Notes: a model not told the origin generated them from the sequence alone. Counted from the stretch's first letter, positions 1 to 14,153 are shown. The stretch is DNA of 64,000 bases from Streptomyces rimosus (GCF_008704655.1 NZ_CP023688.1:8621001-8685000); one strand, 5' to 3'. Program-made: numbers and translations.

Positions 1-2621
1 TCGCACGCGGCGCCGGACCCGAGACATGCGTGGCGCTGGCGCTGCCGCGCACGGCCGAGCACATCGCGGGCCTGCTGGCGGTGCTCAAGACCGGCGCCGC
101 GTATGTGCCGGTCGACCCGGAGCTGCCCGCCGAGCGCATCCGCTTCCTGCTCGCCGACACCCGCCCCGCATGCGTACTCACCACGACGGCGGCCGGTGAG
201 CGCCTGCCGGACACCGCCACCGCGCTGTGCCTCGACGACCCCGCCACCGTGCGGGACTTGGGAAACCGGCCGGTCACCGACCCCACGGACGCCGACCGCC
301 GGAGCCCGCTGACGCCCGGCCACCCGGCCTACGTGAGCTACACCTCCGGATCCACCGGGCAGCCCAAGGGCATCGTCGTGGAACACCGCCAGCTGACGAA
401 CCTCTTCTTCGACCACAAGGCCGAACTGATCGACCCGGAGACGGCCGCGGCCCGGCGCCGCCTGCGGGCCGCGCTGACCGCCGCGTTCTCCTTCGACACC
501 GCCTGGGAAGGCCCGCTGTTCCTGGCCGCCGGCCACGAACTCCACCTGGTCGAGGACGCCGTACGCCTCGACCCGCCCGCCCTCGTCGCCTACATCACCG
601 ACCGGCGCATCGACTTCCTCGACCTCACCCCCACCTACCTCCACCAGCTGCTCGCCGCCGGGCTGTGCACCGGCGAAGGGCACAGCCCGCGCATCCTCAT
701 GGTGGGCGGCGAGGCCATCGACACCGCCCTGTGGGAGAAGCTGCGCACCCTGCCCGGCACCACCGCGTACAACTACTACGGGCCGACCGAGTGCACCGTG
801 GACGCGGTGTACTGCCGCATCGCCGACCAGGACGGACAGCCCGTCATCGGACGCCCCGGGCGCAACGTCCAGGCGTATGTCCTGGACGCCGCGCTCAACC
901 CGGTGCCGGCCGGGGTACCGGGCGAGCTGTACCTGGCCGGCGACCAGATCGCCCGCGGCTACCTCGGCCGGCCCGCGCTGACCGCGGAGCGGTTCGTCGC
1001 CAACCCGTTCGCCCACGCGGGCAGCGGATCGGCCGGCGGCACCTGCGGCGACCCCGGAGTGCCCTGCACCTGCGGTGCGCCGGGCTCACGCATGTACCGC
1101 ACCGGCGACCGGGCGCGCTGGACGCCCGACGGCATCCTCGAATACCTCGGCCGCGCCGACGGGCAGGTCAAGGTACGCGGCTTCCGCATCGAACCCGGCG
1201 AGATCGAGACCGCGCTGGCCCGGCACCCGGGCGTCGCCCACGCGGTGGTCACCGTACGGGAGGACACCCCCGGCGACCGGCGCCTGGCCGCGTACGTGGT
1301 CCCCGCCGCCGGAATCCCCGGCCGCGACGCGCACACCCGCATCCCGGCCTCACGCCGCGCCGACGGCCGTACGTCCCCCGATCCCACGCAGGTCGACAAC
1401 GAGACCCTGCGCGCCTGGGCCGCCGCCCGCCTGCCCGAATACATGGTCCCCGGCGCCTTCGCCCTCCTGGACCAGCTGCCCCTGACCTCGAACGGCAAGC
1501 TCGACCGCGCCGCGTTGCCCGTCCCCGAGGCCCCCGCCGCCCGCAACGGCCGGGCGCCGCGCAGCTCTCGGGAAAAGGTGCTGTGCGCGCTGTTCGCCGA
1601 AACCCTCGGAGTGCGGCAGGTCGGCATCGACGACGACTTCTTCGCCCTCGGCGGGCACTCCCTGCTCGCGGCCAAACTCATCAGCCGTATCCGCTCCGCC
1701 CTGGGCGCCGAACTCTCCATCCGCACCCTGTTCGAAGCGCCGACCGTCGCCGACCTGGCCGAGGCGCTGGAGACCGGCGACGGCACCGACGGCTTCGAGG
1801 TGCTGCTGCCGCTGCGCACCCAGGGCACCCGGCCTCCGCTCTTCTGCGTCCACCCCTCCGGCGGGCTCAGCTGGTGCTACGCGGGGCTGCTGCGCCACCT
1901 CGGCCCCGACCTGCCGGTGTACGGACTCCAGGCGCGCGGCCTGGCCCAGCGCACGATGCTGCCCACCACCTTCGAGGAGATGGTCGCCGACTACGTCGGC
2001 CAGATCCGCGCCGTCCAGCCCACCGGCCCCTACCACCTGCTCGGCTGGTCCCTCGGCGGCGCGCTCGCCCACGCCATCGCCGTCCGGCTCCAGGCCAGGG
2101 GAGAACGGGTCGGCCTGCTCGCCATGCTCGACTCGCGCCCCATCGACCCCCACGGAGCGACCGGCACCGCGGTGACGGAACACGACATCCTCGCCCTCCT
2201 TCTGGAGGCGGCGGGCCACGACCCGGACCGGTTCCCCCGCCCGCTGACGGTCCCCGGCGTGGCAGCTGTGCTGCGGAGCCAGAGTGGCGGCGGCCAACTC
2301 CTCGACTCGCTCAAGGAACACCCCGCACTCGGCGAGGACCGCCTCACCGCTGTCACCGAGGTGTTCACCAACTCGGTCAAACTCCTCCCGACCTTCTCCG
2401 AAGGCATCTACGAAGGCGACCTCCTCTACTTCCACGCCACCGAGAACAAGCCCCCTCATGCCCCCACCGCCGAATCCTGGCGCCACCTGGTCACCGGCCA
2501 CATCGAAAGCCACGACATCGCCTGCACCCATCACGCGATGACGCAGGCGGGGGCGTTGGCGCGGGTCGGCAGGGTGGTGGGGGAGCATCTGGAGGCGGGA
2601 GTGGTGCGGACGGGGCGGTGA
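1..2621 (+). CDS. NRPS terminal module, A-T-TE (5' end outside window)
   Basis: This is the 3' part of a nonribosomal peptide synthetase. It activates one amino acid, loads it on a carrier protein and releases the peptide. The reading frame is open from base 3, and the sequence before the first GTG (base 30) already matches an adenylation domain, so the true start lies upstream. Adenylation motifs visible are [39 protein letters not shown] and NGKLDR. A carrier domain follows with LGGHSLL (pantetheine Ser near base 1659). A C-terminal thioesterase has the nucleophile motif GWSLGG (Ser near base 2049) and a His-rich end. The A domain carries an unusual Cys-containing insert just before YRTGD. 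The pocket begins FDTAWE, from which I cannot name the substrate. Stop is 5 bp from the convergent gene. Confidence 0.95.
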   Translation, partial: ARGAGPETCVALALPRTAEHIAGLLAVLKTGAAYVPVDPELPAERIRFLLADTRPACVLTTTAAGERLPDTATALCLDDPATVRDLGNRPVTDPTDADRRSPLTPGHPAYVSYTSGSTGQPKGIVVEHRQLTNLFFDHKAELIDPETAAARRRLRAALTAAFSFDTAWEGPLFLAAGHELHLVEDAVRLDPPALVAYITDRRIDFLDLTPTYLHQLLAAGLCTGEGHSPRILMVGGEAIDTALWEKLRTLPGTTAYNYYGPTECTVDAVYCRIADQDGQPVIGRPGRNVQAYVLDAALNPVPAGVPGELYLAGDQIARGYLGRPALTAERFVANPFAHAGSGSAGGTCGDPGVPCTCGAPGSRMYRTGDRARWTPDGILEYLGRADGQVKVRGFRIEPGEIETALARHPGVAHAVVTVREDTPGDRRLAAYVVPAAGIPGRDAHTRIPASRRADGRTSPDPTQVDNETLRAWAAARLPEYMVPGAFALLDQLPLTSNGKLDRAALPVPEAPAARNGRAPRSSREKVLCALFAETLGVRQVGIDDDFFALGGHSLLAAKLISRIRSALGAELSIRTLFEAPTVADLAEALETGDGTDGFEVLLPLRTQGTRPPLFCVHPSGGLSWCYAGLLRHLGPDLPVYGLQARGLAQRTMLPTTFEEMVADYVGQIRAVQPTGPYHLLGWSLGGALAHAIAVRLQARGERVGLLAMLDSRPIDPHGATGTAVTEHDILALLLEAAGHDPDRFPRPLTVPGVAAVLRSQSGGGQLLDSLKEHPALGEDRLTAVTEVFTNSVKLLPTFSEGIYEGDLLYFHATENKPPHAPTAESWRHLVTGHIESHDIACTHHAMTQAGALARVGRVVGEHLEAGVVRTGR

Positions 2622-2626
2622 GCGTT

Positions 2627-3568
2627 TCAGAGGAAGCGCGCGGACGAGACGGTCCGGACGTGCACCAGCGCGTCGAACCAGTCCGCGAGGGAGCCGCCGG
2701 ACAGATGGTGCGCGGCATAGTCACGAGCGTCGTAGCGCGGCCCGACCAGCCGCGTCCTGACCGGCGCGGTGAGCCACTCCCGTACGGCCGCCGGGCTCGG
2801 TGCGCGCAGGTTCCAGAGGTACGCGTCCGGAAGGCCGGAGCGTCCCAGTGTGGCTTCGGCGAACTCCTCCGGCGGGGCGGGAACGGCCATCGGAGCCGAG
2901 CCGTGGTGGAAGGTCAGGCCGATCGAGACGTACCCGCTGCCGTAGTGTTCGCGCAGGTAACCGCCCGCGTTGCGGTGTGTCGCCGGGGGCGACGAGGGGG
3001 AGACGGTCCGGGGATCGCCCTTGACGGTGTGCGCGAGGCCGCCCCAGTAGACGACCTTGTCGCCGGTGTGCTGCTGCCACCGGATGGTGTCCTCCGCCAG
3101 AACCCGCTCGATGTCCGCAAGCCCGCCCGGCCCCTGTGGCACCCGCTGCCCCTCGGGAGCACCGGCGAACCGCACCGGATCATCCGGATGCGCGACGTTG
3201 TACGCCCGCATCCACTCCACCGCGTCAGCGATCTCCTCGATCCGCCAGAACGGCCGCGCCTGCGCCAGCATCGCCCGCGGATCCCCGGCGCCGGTCCGGA
3301 CATACGCGTCCAGCCCGGCCCGTACGGCATCGTCTCCCTCCAACGCCAGCGAACGAAAGCCGTGACGCTCGACCAGAAACCGGAGAATCCGGTGGGAGAC
3401 CCCGGCCAACTCATGCGACAGCCGCGTCGACGCACCGACCGCGACGACCCGCGCGCCCCGGACGAGGCCGTCCAGCGGAGCGAGATCGTCGGCCGGGGCG
3501 CCGGGGTCCGCCATGGTGAGCGGATGGGCGTGGTCCCGTATCCAAGCGGCGACGGCCGTTGTGGTCAT
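2627..3568 (-). CDS. Erythromycin esterase family protein, divergent active site
   Basis: 313 aa. The family (EreA/EreB and relatives) hydrolyses macrolide lactones in characterised members, but most bacterial homologues are untested. The N-terminal core is recognisable (SHRILRFLVERHGF followed by LALEGDD). The usual GE-x-T-H/R motif reads GASTR here, so the conserved Glu is Ala and the EreB-type His is Arg. The usual HNAHIQR segment is replaced by WGGLAHT. This is therefore a divergent subfamily whose esterase activity is doubtful. The start ATG at 3568 was chosen because GAGGAG lies 8 bases upstream; an in-frame upstream start at 3637 has no such support. It converges on the NRPS gene with a 5-bp gap and could belong to that cluster. 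Confidence 0.75.
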   Translation of the reverse strand: MTTTAVAAWIRDHAHPLTMADPGAPADDLAPLDGLVRGARVVAVGASTRLSHELAGVSHRILRFLVERHGFRSLALEGDDAVRAGLDAYVRTGAGDPRAMLAQARPFWRIEEIADAVEWMRAYNVAHPDDPVRFAGAPEGQRVPQGPGGLADIERVLAEDTIRWQQHTGDKVVYWGGLAHTVKGDPRTVSPSSPPATHRNAGGYLREHYGSGYVSIGLTFHHGSAPMAVPAPPEEFAEATLGRSGLPDAYLWNLRAPSPAAVREWLTAPVRTRLVGPRYDARDYAAHHLSGGSLADWFDALVHVRTVSSARFL

Positions 3569-3674
3569 GGCTGGTTCTCCTCGGGTGGTGAGCGCCGTAA
3601 GGCGGGTGCGTGACACCTGAGGAGCCTGGGTCCTCAAGCGGACTTGAGGTCAAGGTGGGGTGGGGTGGGCTGCT

Positions 3675-4184
3675 TCACATGGTGAGGTAGCTCAGAGCCG
3701 CGCGGGCGAACCCGGCGATGTTGCGCGGGCAGTGCCAGTGGCCCGGGGCGTATTCGTCCGGGACCTCGGCCTCCTGGGATATCAGGGCCGAGAGAGCGGA
3801 GGGGAGTTCTTCGAGCTGGGTGTCCAAGTCGTCTTCGTACGGCTCGAAGGGGTGCTTCTCGTGCTCGCACATCCGGTCGCCGTGCGCGCGGGCCACCACG
3901 GAGAGCACCTCGGCCGTCCGGGCTTCGACTCCAGGGCCCGGCGCGGCCGCGGCGACGTATGGAACCAGCGTGACCAGCCCGAGGGTCCACAGAAGGGCGT
4001 CCGGGCCCGTCGGGTCGGCGTCGAGGCGATGCACGCACTGGAGGACCGCTTCGTCCGCTTCGCCGAGGTGGTACCCGTTGCGGATGTCGTCCCAGTCGTC
4101 CAGCAGGTCCCGCCACGCGTCGGGCGTGGTGGGGGCAGGAGCGACGGGCTCCGGAGCGGTGGGCCGGGTGGTGCTGGTGCTCAT
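3675..4184 (-). CDS. Hypothetical acidic protein
   Basis: 169 aa from the ATG at 4184; a TTG at 4226 would add 14 residues and neither start has a strong ribosome site. The sequence is acidic and Asp/Glu-rich (DDWDDIR, PYEDDLDTQLEE) with a hydrophobic stretch LGLVTLVPYVAAAA in the middle. A CEHEKH and a HWHCPR motif might bind metal, but this is only suggestive. I recognise no family. It lies between the esterase-family gene (about 105 bp downstream) and the WYL regulator (63 bp upstream), all on the same strand, so co-transcription is possible. Confidence 0.55.
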   Translation of the reverse strand: MSTSTTRPTAPEPVAPAPTTPDAWRDLLDDWDDIRNGYHLGEADEAVLQCVHRLDADPTGPDALLWTLGLVTLVPYVAAAAPGPGVEARTAEVLSVVARAHGDRMCEHEKHPFEPYEDDLDTQLEELPSALSALISQEAEVPDEYAPGHWHCPRNIAGFARAALSYLTM

Positions 4185-4247
4185 GTCTCGTACGACGAAG
4201 GAGCTGGTGCCGGAGTTCCCGTTCAACGGTCGGTGACGAAGAAGAAT

Positions 4248-5237
4248 TCACGCGTCGGGGGTCAACTCCCCGTACCGCCGCGCCAATTCGGCCGCCACCC
4301 GCCCCACTTCCCCCCGAAGTTCCTCCGGCCCCAGCACCTCCGCCTCCGTGCCGAGTCTGAGGAGGTCGCCGACGGCTACGGAGGGGGTTTCGACCGGGAG
4401 GTTCACTTCTGTCCAGCCGTCGTCGTCCGGTGGGCCGGCGGTTTTGAGGGCCTGGGTGCCTGCTGTGCCGAATTGCATGGGCAGGAGGCGTTGGGCGCGG
4501 GGGGAGATGCGCAGGCGTGCTGTGGCCTGGTGGAGTTGGGATTCGAGGCGGCGGGAGGAGTCGGTCCAGTAGGCGGCCAGGTCGAAGGCGGGGGGTCGGT
4601 CGAAGGGGGTGTGCGTTGCTTCGGCGGTCAGGAGGCGGGAGATGCGGTACGTGCGGGGGGTTGGTGTGCCGGCGGGGGTGGCGACCGCGTACCAGATGCC
4701 GCCCTTGAGGACGAGGCCGAGCGGGTGCAGTTCCCGTTCCGCGACGGTGCCGCCCCAGGCCCGGTACTGGACGCGCAGTGTGTGCTGTTCCCATACGGCG
4801 TGTGCCACGGACGCCAGGTGGGGGACCGGGTCGGCGTCCCGGAACCAGGCGGGGGCGTCCAGGTGGAAGCGGTCCTGGAGGCGGCGGGCCCGGTCGGCCG
4901 GGCCGGGCGGGAGTGCGGCCTGGAGTTTGAGCTGGGCGGTCGCCAGGACGGCGCCCAGGCCCAGTTCGCGGGCGGCACCGGGTACGCCCGCGAGGAACAG
5001 GGACTCGGCCTCGGCGTCGGACAGTCCGGTCAGCCGGGTGCGGTAGCCGTCCATGAGCGAGTAGCCGCCGTCCGGGCCGCGTTCGGAGCGGACCGGGATG
5101 CCCGCGGCGCTGAGGGCTTCGATGTCCCGGTAGACCGTGCGCGGCGACACCTCCAGTTCGGCGGCCAGTTCGGTGGCGGTCATCCGGCCGCGGTTCTGGA
5201 GGAGCAGGAGGAGGGAGAGCAGACGGTCGACGCGCAT
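4248..5237 (-). CDS. HTH and WYL domain transcriptional regulator (YafY type)
   Basis: 329 aa DNA-binding regulator. Residues 1-60 form a DeoR-like winged helix (MRVDRLLSLLLLLQNRG start, then VSPRTVYRDIEALSAAGIP). The middle holds a WYL ligand-sensing domain (ELHPLGLVLKGGIWYAVA) and the C-terminus the usual WCX-like extension. Members commonly repress a neighbouring divergent gene. Here the divergent neighbour is the DUF3224 gene, and a perfect inverted repeat sits in the 117-bp gap, which fits autoregulation plus control of that gene. The start ATG at 5237 gives the canonical N-terminus of this family. The ligand is unknown. Confidence 0.9.
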   Translation of the reverse strand: MRVDRLLSLLLLLQNRGRMTATELAAELEVSPRTVYRDIEALSAAGIPVRSERGPDGGYSLMDGYRTRLTGLSDAEAESLFLAGVPGAARELGLGAVLATAQLKLQAALPPGPADRARRLQDRFHLDAPAWFRDADPVPHLASVAHAVWEQHTLRVQYRAWGGTVAERELHPLGLVLKGGIWYAVATPAGTPTPRTYRISRLLTAEATHTPFDRPPAFDLAAYWTDSSRRLESQLHQATARLRISPRAQRLLPMQFGTAGTQALKTAGPPDDDGWTEVNLPVETPSVAVGDLLRLGTEAEVLGPEELRGEVGRVAAELARRYGELTPDA

Positions 5238-5253
5238 GCGGTCATTGTCGCGC

Positions 5254-5280
5254 CGTACCTGACAGGAGGTGTCAGGTACG
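5254..5280. promoter_or_regulatory. Perfect 11-bp inverted repeat, probable WYL regulator operator
   Basis: CGTACCTGACA at 5254-5264 is repeated exactly as its reverse complement at 5270-5280 with a 5-bp spacer. It lies 16 bp upstream of the WYL regulator start and 74 bp upstream of the DUF3224 gene. The position and perfect symmetry fit a dimer-binding site controlling both divergent genes. Confidence 0.7.
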
Positions 5281-5354
5281 GGGGTCAGGCTGTGATCGAC
5301 CGCCGCGCGGACCGGTTACGGGTGCCGCGCCGACGCACGACCGGAAGGACCACC

Positions 5355-5773
5355 ATGTCCACGCAGTCCAGCGCCCGCCGTACGCGGCTCACCGGCCACT
5401 TCACCTATGCCGGCTGGGAGGAACGCGCCCTCGGGAGCCGCCCGGAGGGCACGTACCCGGGCCTCGCGCACGCCGCCGTCACCAACGCCTTCGCCGGCGG
5501 CATCGAGGCGGCGGAGACGACCTGCGCGTACACGATCGTCTACCTCACGGAGAAGACCGGCACGTTCACCGGTATGGAACTGCTGGACGGGAGTGTGGAC
5601 GGGCACAGGGGCACGTTCGTCGTGGAGGAGCGCGGCTCGTTCGACGAGCGGGGGAGCGTGCGCTGCGCCTTCCAGGTCGTGCCGGGCTCGGGCACCGGGG
5701 AACTGGCCGGGCTGCGCGGCACCGGCGCGTTCACCCACGAGCCCGGCCAGGAGTCCGTTCCGTACACCTTCGA

Positions 5774-5789
<16 letters not shown>
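5355..5789 (+). CDS. DUF3224 family protein
   Basis: 144 aa protein of the DUF3224 family (small single-domain beta-barrel proteins of unproven function). Typical features are the N-terminal GHFTYAGWEE region, LTEKTGTFTGMELLDGSVDG, and a C-terminal GLRGTGAF followed by YTFDYDFG. The start ATG at 5355 is preceded by GGAAGGACCACC. It is divergent from the WYL regulator gene and probably controlled by it through the palindrome at 5254-5280. Its last 16 bp overlap the 3' end of the convergent P-type ATPase gene. No signal peptide, so cytoplasmic. Confidence 0.88.
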
Positions 5790-10270
<4,481 letters not shown>

Positions 10271-10549
10271 CGAGGGCCCCTCACTCGGAGGACTCCCGGC
10301 GAACCCCGCCGGGGTACCGCATGGGTAACCCTCCGGCGTCGCCCTACACGCGCCGGGCCGCACATCGCGGCGCTTTGCGCCATCCGGGTTCGGTGCGGTG
10401 GCGGCGGTATGCGGTTGTATCGGTGTCATGTCCGCACCGTGTCCGCGCATGAAGATCGCGTGACGGCCGTACGGCATGCCCCGTGCCCCCGTAGGGCCGC
10501 CGCTCCGGAGCGGCCTTGCCAACCGCCCCCGGTCCGGTAGAACACCCTG

Positions 10550-11245
10550 GTGACAAGCTCCGACACGACAACACCCCGGCTGACGGCCGGGCCCCTGACC
10601 GCGATACCGGCGGGCGAGGTCGTCCTCCGGGACGAGGCCGCGAAGACGGACCGGCGGGCCGAGGTCGCGGCCTTCCGGCTGGCGCCGTACCCGGTCACCC
10701 GTGAGCTGTACCGAGCCGTGGTGGGCGCGGCGCCCGCCGGCCCGGCGGGACCCCGGACGCCGGTGACCGAGGTCTCCTGGCTGGACGCCGTACGGTTCTG
10801 CAACCTGCTCTCCCGCGCGACGGGCCGGCAGCCCTGCTACACGACGGGCACCGACCCCGACGCACAGGATGTCGTCTGCGACTGGCGGGCCGACGGCTAC
10901 CGCCTGCCGACCGAGGCGGAATGGGAGTACGCGTGCCGGGCCGGGACCTCCGGTGTCCGCTACGGCGAGCTGGACGAGATCGCCTGGTACCGGGACAACT
11001 CCGGTGGCGAGGTGCATGACGTGGCCACCAGAACCCCCAACGCCTGGGGCCTGTACGACATGATCGGCAACGTGTGGGAGTGGTGCTGGGACATCTACGA
11101 CGCCCAGGTCTACGGCCCGTACCGCACATTCCGCGGCGGCGGCTGGCTGGACCGGCCCCGGGGCTGCCGCGCCGCCTGCCGCCGCAAAAGCCATCCGACG
11201 CTGCGCATCGACGACCTCGGATTCCGGCTGGCCCGGTCGGGCTGA
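10550..11245 (+). CDS. Sulfatase-modifying-factor (FGE-like) fold protein, catalytic Cys absent
   Basis: 231 aa, single FGE-sulfatase/SUMF1 domain. Family hallmarks are visible: YPVTRELYRAVVG, PVTEVSWLDAVRFCNLLS, YRLPTEAEWEYACRAGT, GNVWEWCWD and the C-terminal GGGW plus DLGFRLARSG. True formylglycine-generating enzymes have two Cys in the GGS-x-x-C region that bind copper and oxidise the substrate. Here that stretch reads GGGWLDRPRGCRAACRRK, which lacks the pair at the expected spacing, so it is probably not an active FGE. Such proteins often serve in other oxidations or as binding scaffolds. Start is GTG at 10550. No sulfatase gene is nearby. Confidence 0.85.
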   Translation: MTSSDTTTPRLTAGPLTAIPAGEVVLRDEAAKTDRRAEVAAFRLAPYPVTRELYRAVVGAAPAGPAGPRTPVTEVSWLDAVRFCNLLSRATGRQPCYTTGTDPDAQDVVCDWRADGYRLPTEAEWEYACRAGTSGVRYGELDEIAWYRDNSGGEVHDVATRTPNAWGLYDMIGNVWEWCWDIYDAQVYGPYRTFRGGGWLDRPRGCRAACRRKSHPTLRIDDLGFRLARSG

Positions 11246-11475
11246 GGCTTTTCCCGTCCGCGGCACGGCCGGCGCTTTTTCAGTGCGGACGCCACGCAAC
11301 CCTCCCGGGCTTTTCTCCATCTAGCCTGAAGACATCACTGCCTCGCCGCCCCGGTCGGGAGAACGCGTGTGTGTGAGCCGCGGTATCTCGGCTTCCGCGC
11401 CCTGTACGACGGTGTATCAGGGCCCGGGGCGGCACCCGCGGCCCGGCTGACCGGCCGCCCGTAAGAAAGCGCCAC

Positions 11476-12576
11476 ATGGGTCTGACCAGCAAGAAAGTGC
11501 TGCTCCTGGCCGTCCTTTGCGCGGTAGCACTCTTTGTCCTCACCATCTGGCTGTGGCCGCGCCTGTCCAGGCAGAACTGGCGCACGGTCCTCGGCCGCAT
11601 CGGCCTGCTGCTGGCCACCCAGGTGTCCATCTTCGCGTTGATCGGCCTCCTCGCGAACAATGCGTACCTTTTCTTCGGTTCCTGGGGGGAATTGCTCGGC
11701 ATCCAGCAGGATCTCGCGAGCGCCGGCCCCGGCGGCGCGAAGGTGAAGGTGCTCGGCATCGAGCGCGCGGGCCTCCCCGGCGGTTCCAAGCCCCGGGACG
11801 CCGGCCGGATCGAGAAGGTCGCGCTCAAGGGTGAAAAATCCAAGATCAATAGCGAGGCGTTCGTGTATCTGCCGCCGCAGTACTTCCAGTCGGAGTACGC
11901 GAAGAAACGCTTCCCGGTGTCCGTGGTGCTGACCGGCCACCCGGGTACCAAGCAAGCCCTCTACAAGAAGCTGGACTACCCGCAGACGCAGCACGACCTG
12001 GTCGGCAAGAAGAAGATGCAGCCGACCATATTCGTCATGATGAGCCCGACCGTGGCGCCGCCGAGGGACACCGAGTGCGTGGACGTCCCGAACGGACCCC
12101 AGACCGAGACGTTCTTCACCCATGACGTACGCGACGACATAGCCAGCCACTACCGGGTCGGCACCGACGCCAAGAACTGGGGTGTCATAGGGGACTCCAC
12201 GGGCGGCTACTGCGCTCTGAAAATGCCGATGCGCTACCCGAAGGCGTTCTCCACCGGCGTGGCCCTCTCCGGTGACTACAAGGCCCCGCTGGATCGCGAC
12301 ACCGGCGCACTGTTCGGCGGCGACAAGCAACTGGAGCGGGAGAACGACCTCATGTGGCGGCAGAAAAACCTCCCCGCGGCACCGGTGAACCTCCTCGTCA
12401 CCACCAGCAAGCAGGGCGAGTCGAATTACCGGAACACCTTGCGGTTCATCCGGCAGACCAAATCCCCGGGCCGGATCGCGTCGATCATCCTCGACAGCGG
12501 CGGCCACAATTTCGACACCTGGCGCCGTGAGATACCCGCCGCCTTGGAGTGGATGAGCGGCCACCTCAAGGCATAG
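11476..12576 (+). CDS. Membrane-anchored esterase (antigen 85/esterase D-like)
   Basis: 366 aa. Two membrane segments at the N-terminus (LLLAVLCAVALFVLTIWLW at about residues 9-27, then IGLLLATQVSIFALIGLLA) anchor an extracytoplasmic alpha/beta hydrolase. The catalytic domain shows the nucleophile motif GDSTGGYC (Ser241), an RFPVSVVLTGHPG strand and a C-terminal GGHNFDTWR carrying the likely catalytic His. The fold and domain order match actinobacterial esterase-family proteins related to mycolyltransferases. The substrate is unknown. GC content is lower than in most neighbours. The start ATG at 11476 has only a weak AAGAAAG ribosome site. The gene is monocistronic, with 128 bp to the next start. 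Confidence 0.85.
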   Translation: MGLTSKKVLLLAVLCAVALFVLTIWLWPRLSRQNWRTVLGRIGLLLATQVSIFALIGLLANNAYLFFGSWGELLGIQQDLASAGPGGAKVKVLGIERAGLPGGSKPRDAGRIEKVALKGEKSKINSEAFVYLPPQYFQSEYAKKRFPVSVVLTGHPGTKQALYKKLDYPQTQHDLVGKKKMQPTIFVMMSPTVAPPRDTECVDVPNGPQTETFFTHDVRDDIASHYRVGTDAKNWGVIGDSTGGYCALKMPMRYPKAFSTGVALSGDYKAPLDRDTGALFGGDKQLERENDLMWRQKNLPAAPVNLLVTTSKQGESNYRNTLRFIRQTKSPGRIASIILDSGGHNFDTWRREIPAALEWMSGHLKA

Positions 12577-12704
12577 GCCCTGCTGCCAAGGCCCCGCCCA
12601 CTCCGCTTCCGCCCCCGAACCCTATGATCGGGCGACGTCCGGCGGGCAGCCCCGCAGGACGACGCTCGATGATCAACGCATAACGGGGAAACGGGGCAGC
12701 AGCA

Positions 12705-13319
12705 GTGCAGCGCAACAAGTGGATACGTACGGCGGCAACAGTGGGCCTGGTGGTCGCGGCGGCGAGCGCGTGCGGGTCGTCACCGGACCCGCTGCTCACC
12801 AACGGCACCCCCGTACCGAGCCCGACGGCCACACCGTCCGGGAAGGCCGCGCCCCAGCATCCCGCGCCCGGCAAGAAGGCACCGGTGCTGGACCAGATCA
12901 AGTACGACCTGGAGAGCCGCGTCCTGGCCATGGGCGGCGGCGTGCCCCAGCAGACCGTCACCTCCTGCGACACCGCCGAAGTCGGCAACACGCCGCAGAA
13001 GTTCACGTGCACCGTCAAATACCTGGGCGTCGACGTGCCCTTCAACGTCGAGACCAAGGGCGGCTTCATTCTGATGCAGTATACGGCCACCCCGACGAAG
13101 GGCGGCGTGGTCACCGACGAGGGCGTCCGCGCCCGGGCGTGGAAGCAGTACGGGATCTACGGCGGCAAGGCCGCCAGGTCACTGCGCTGCGACAAGGTCC
13201 CCAAGGTCCGCCTGGTCCCGCTCGACAAGCCTTCCGGCTACCGGTGCTATGTGGGCGAGGGGGGCCTCAAGGGGGCTTACGACGTGGTTGTCACGGCTCA
13301 TGGGATGCGGTTGACGTGA
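12705..13319 (+). CDS. Secreted lipoprotein, DUF4333-like
   Basis: 204 aa. A type II signal peptide is clear: RNKWIR, a hydrophobic TVGLVVAAAS core and the lipobox ASAC with Cys near residue 23. A Pro/Thr/Ser-rich linker follows, then two short repeated modules each holding a Cys pair (VTSCDTAEVG/FTCTVKYLG and LRCDKVPKV/YRCYVGEGG), typical of DUF4333-like small extracellular domains. It should be tethered to the outer face of the membrane. Role unknown. Start is GTG at 12705; a TATGAT hexamer at about 12626 may be a -10 element. Confidence 0.8.
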   Translation: MQRNKWIRTAATVGLVVAAASACGSSPDPLLTNGTPVPSPTATPSGKAAPQHPAPGKKAPVLDQIKYDLESRVLAMGGGVPQQTVTSCDTAEVGNTPQKFTCTVKYLGVDVPFNVETKGGFILMQYTATPTKGGVVTDEGVRARAWKQYGIYGGKAARSLRCDKVPKVRLVPLDKPSGYRCYVGEGGLKGAYDVVVTAHGMRLT

Positions 13320-13394
13320 TGGGGGGCGGGTGTGCGGCCCCCGGCCCCATGGGGGTGATCGTGGGGCCGTCTCCTATCGGAAGGTGAGTCGGCC

Positions 13395-14153
13395 ATGTCC
13401 GTGCCGAGTCTGCTCGGAGTCTTCGCCCACCCGGACGACGAGTCCCTGGCGGCGGGCGGTGTGCTCGCCCGGCACGCCGCCGAGGGCGCGCGGACCGCGG
13501 TCGTCACGGCGACCTGGGCCGCGGACTCCCCGCGTGCCGCGGAATTGGCCGAGGCGCTGCGCGTTCTCGGGGCGGGTGAGCCGCGGATGCTGGGGTACGC
13601 CGACGCGCGGGTGCCGTGGTCGGCTCCGGGTAGCGCGCGGTTTCTGGACGCGCCGCTCGACGAGGCGGTGCGACGCGTGGTGGCGCACATCCGGGAGTTC
13701 CGTCCGGACATCGTCGTCACGCATGACGCGTACGGCGGGCTGCCCGGCCATCCGGACCACGTGCACACCCACCGGGTGACCACGCTGGCGGCCCAGGCGG
13801 CCGGGCTCGAACAGCTCTACCCCGAGGCCGGCGCCCCCTGGCAGCCGCGCGCCCTCTACCTGGCCACGCACCCGCACTCGGCGGTGCCGGCGCTGAGGGA
13901 CCTGATCGGCGCGCGCAAAGCGGTGTACAGCGTTCCGGACGAACGGGTCACCGCGACCGTCGATGTCGGCCCCTGGGTCGGGCAGAAGACCGCCGCCGTA
14001 CTGGCGCACCGCAGCGAAGTGGAGCGGGGAGCCCTGCCGGGGCTGATCGCCGGTCTCGCGCCGGAGGCCCGGGAGCGGCTGTTGGCCACCGAGTGGTACG
14101 TACGCCACACTCTGGCTCCCGCGCCGCCTCCGCAGACCTCACTCACCGTCTGA
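13395..14153 (+). CDS. PIG-L family zinc deacetylase (LmbE-like)
   Basis: 252 aa. The family removes N-acetyl groups from sugar conjugates (MshB, Mca and GlcNAc-PI deacetylases). The zinc-binding motif AHPDDE is at residues 11-16, with the third ligand region HPDHVHTH in the middle, both intact. Length and layout match MshB/Mca-type enzymes, but without the alignment I cannot choose between mycothiol metabolism, natural-product tailoring and another substrate. It is cytoplasmic with no signal peptide. It ends convergently with the LAL regulator gene, and a hairpin terminator lies between them. Confidence 0.88.
   Translation: MSVPSLLGVFAHPDDESLAAGGVLARHAAEGARTAVVTATWAADSPRAAELAEALRVLGAGEPRMLGYADARVPWSAPGSARFLDAPLDEAVRRVVAHIREFRPDIVVTHDAYGGLPGHPDHVHTHRVTTLAAQAAGLEQLYPEAGAPWQPRALYLATHPHSAVPALRDLIGARKAVYSVPDERVTATVDVGPWVGQKTAAVLAHRSEVERGALPGLIAGLAPEARERLLATEWYVRHTLAPAPPPQTSLTV

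Noticed and set aside
3660..5354. Upstream extension of the DUF3224 frame
   Set aside because: It is antisense to the WYL regulator; the ATG at 5355 has a ribosome site and gives the normal family length.
10271..11320. N-terminal extension of the P-type ATPase frame
   Set aside because: It would run antisense through the FGE-like gene and adds low-complexity sequence; the ATG at 10270 gives a plausible N-terminus.
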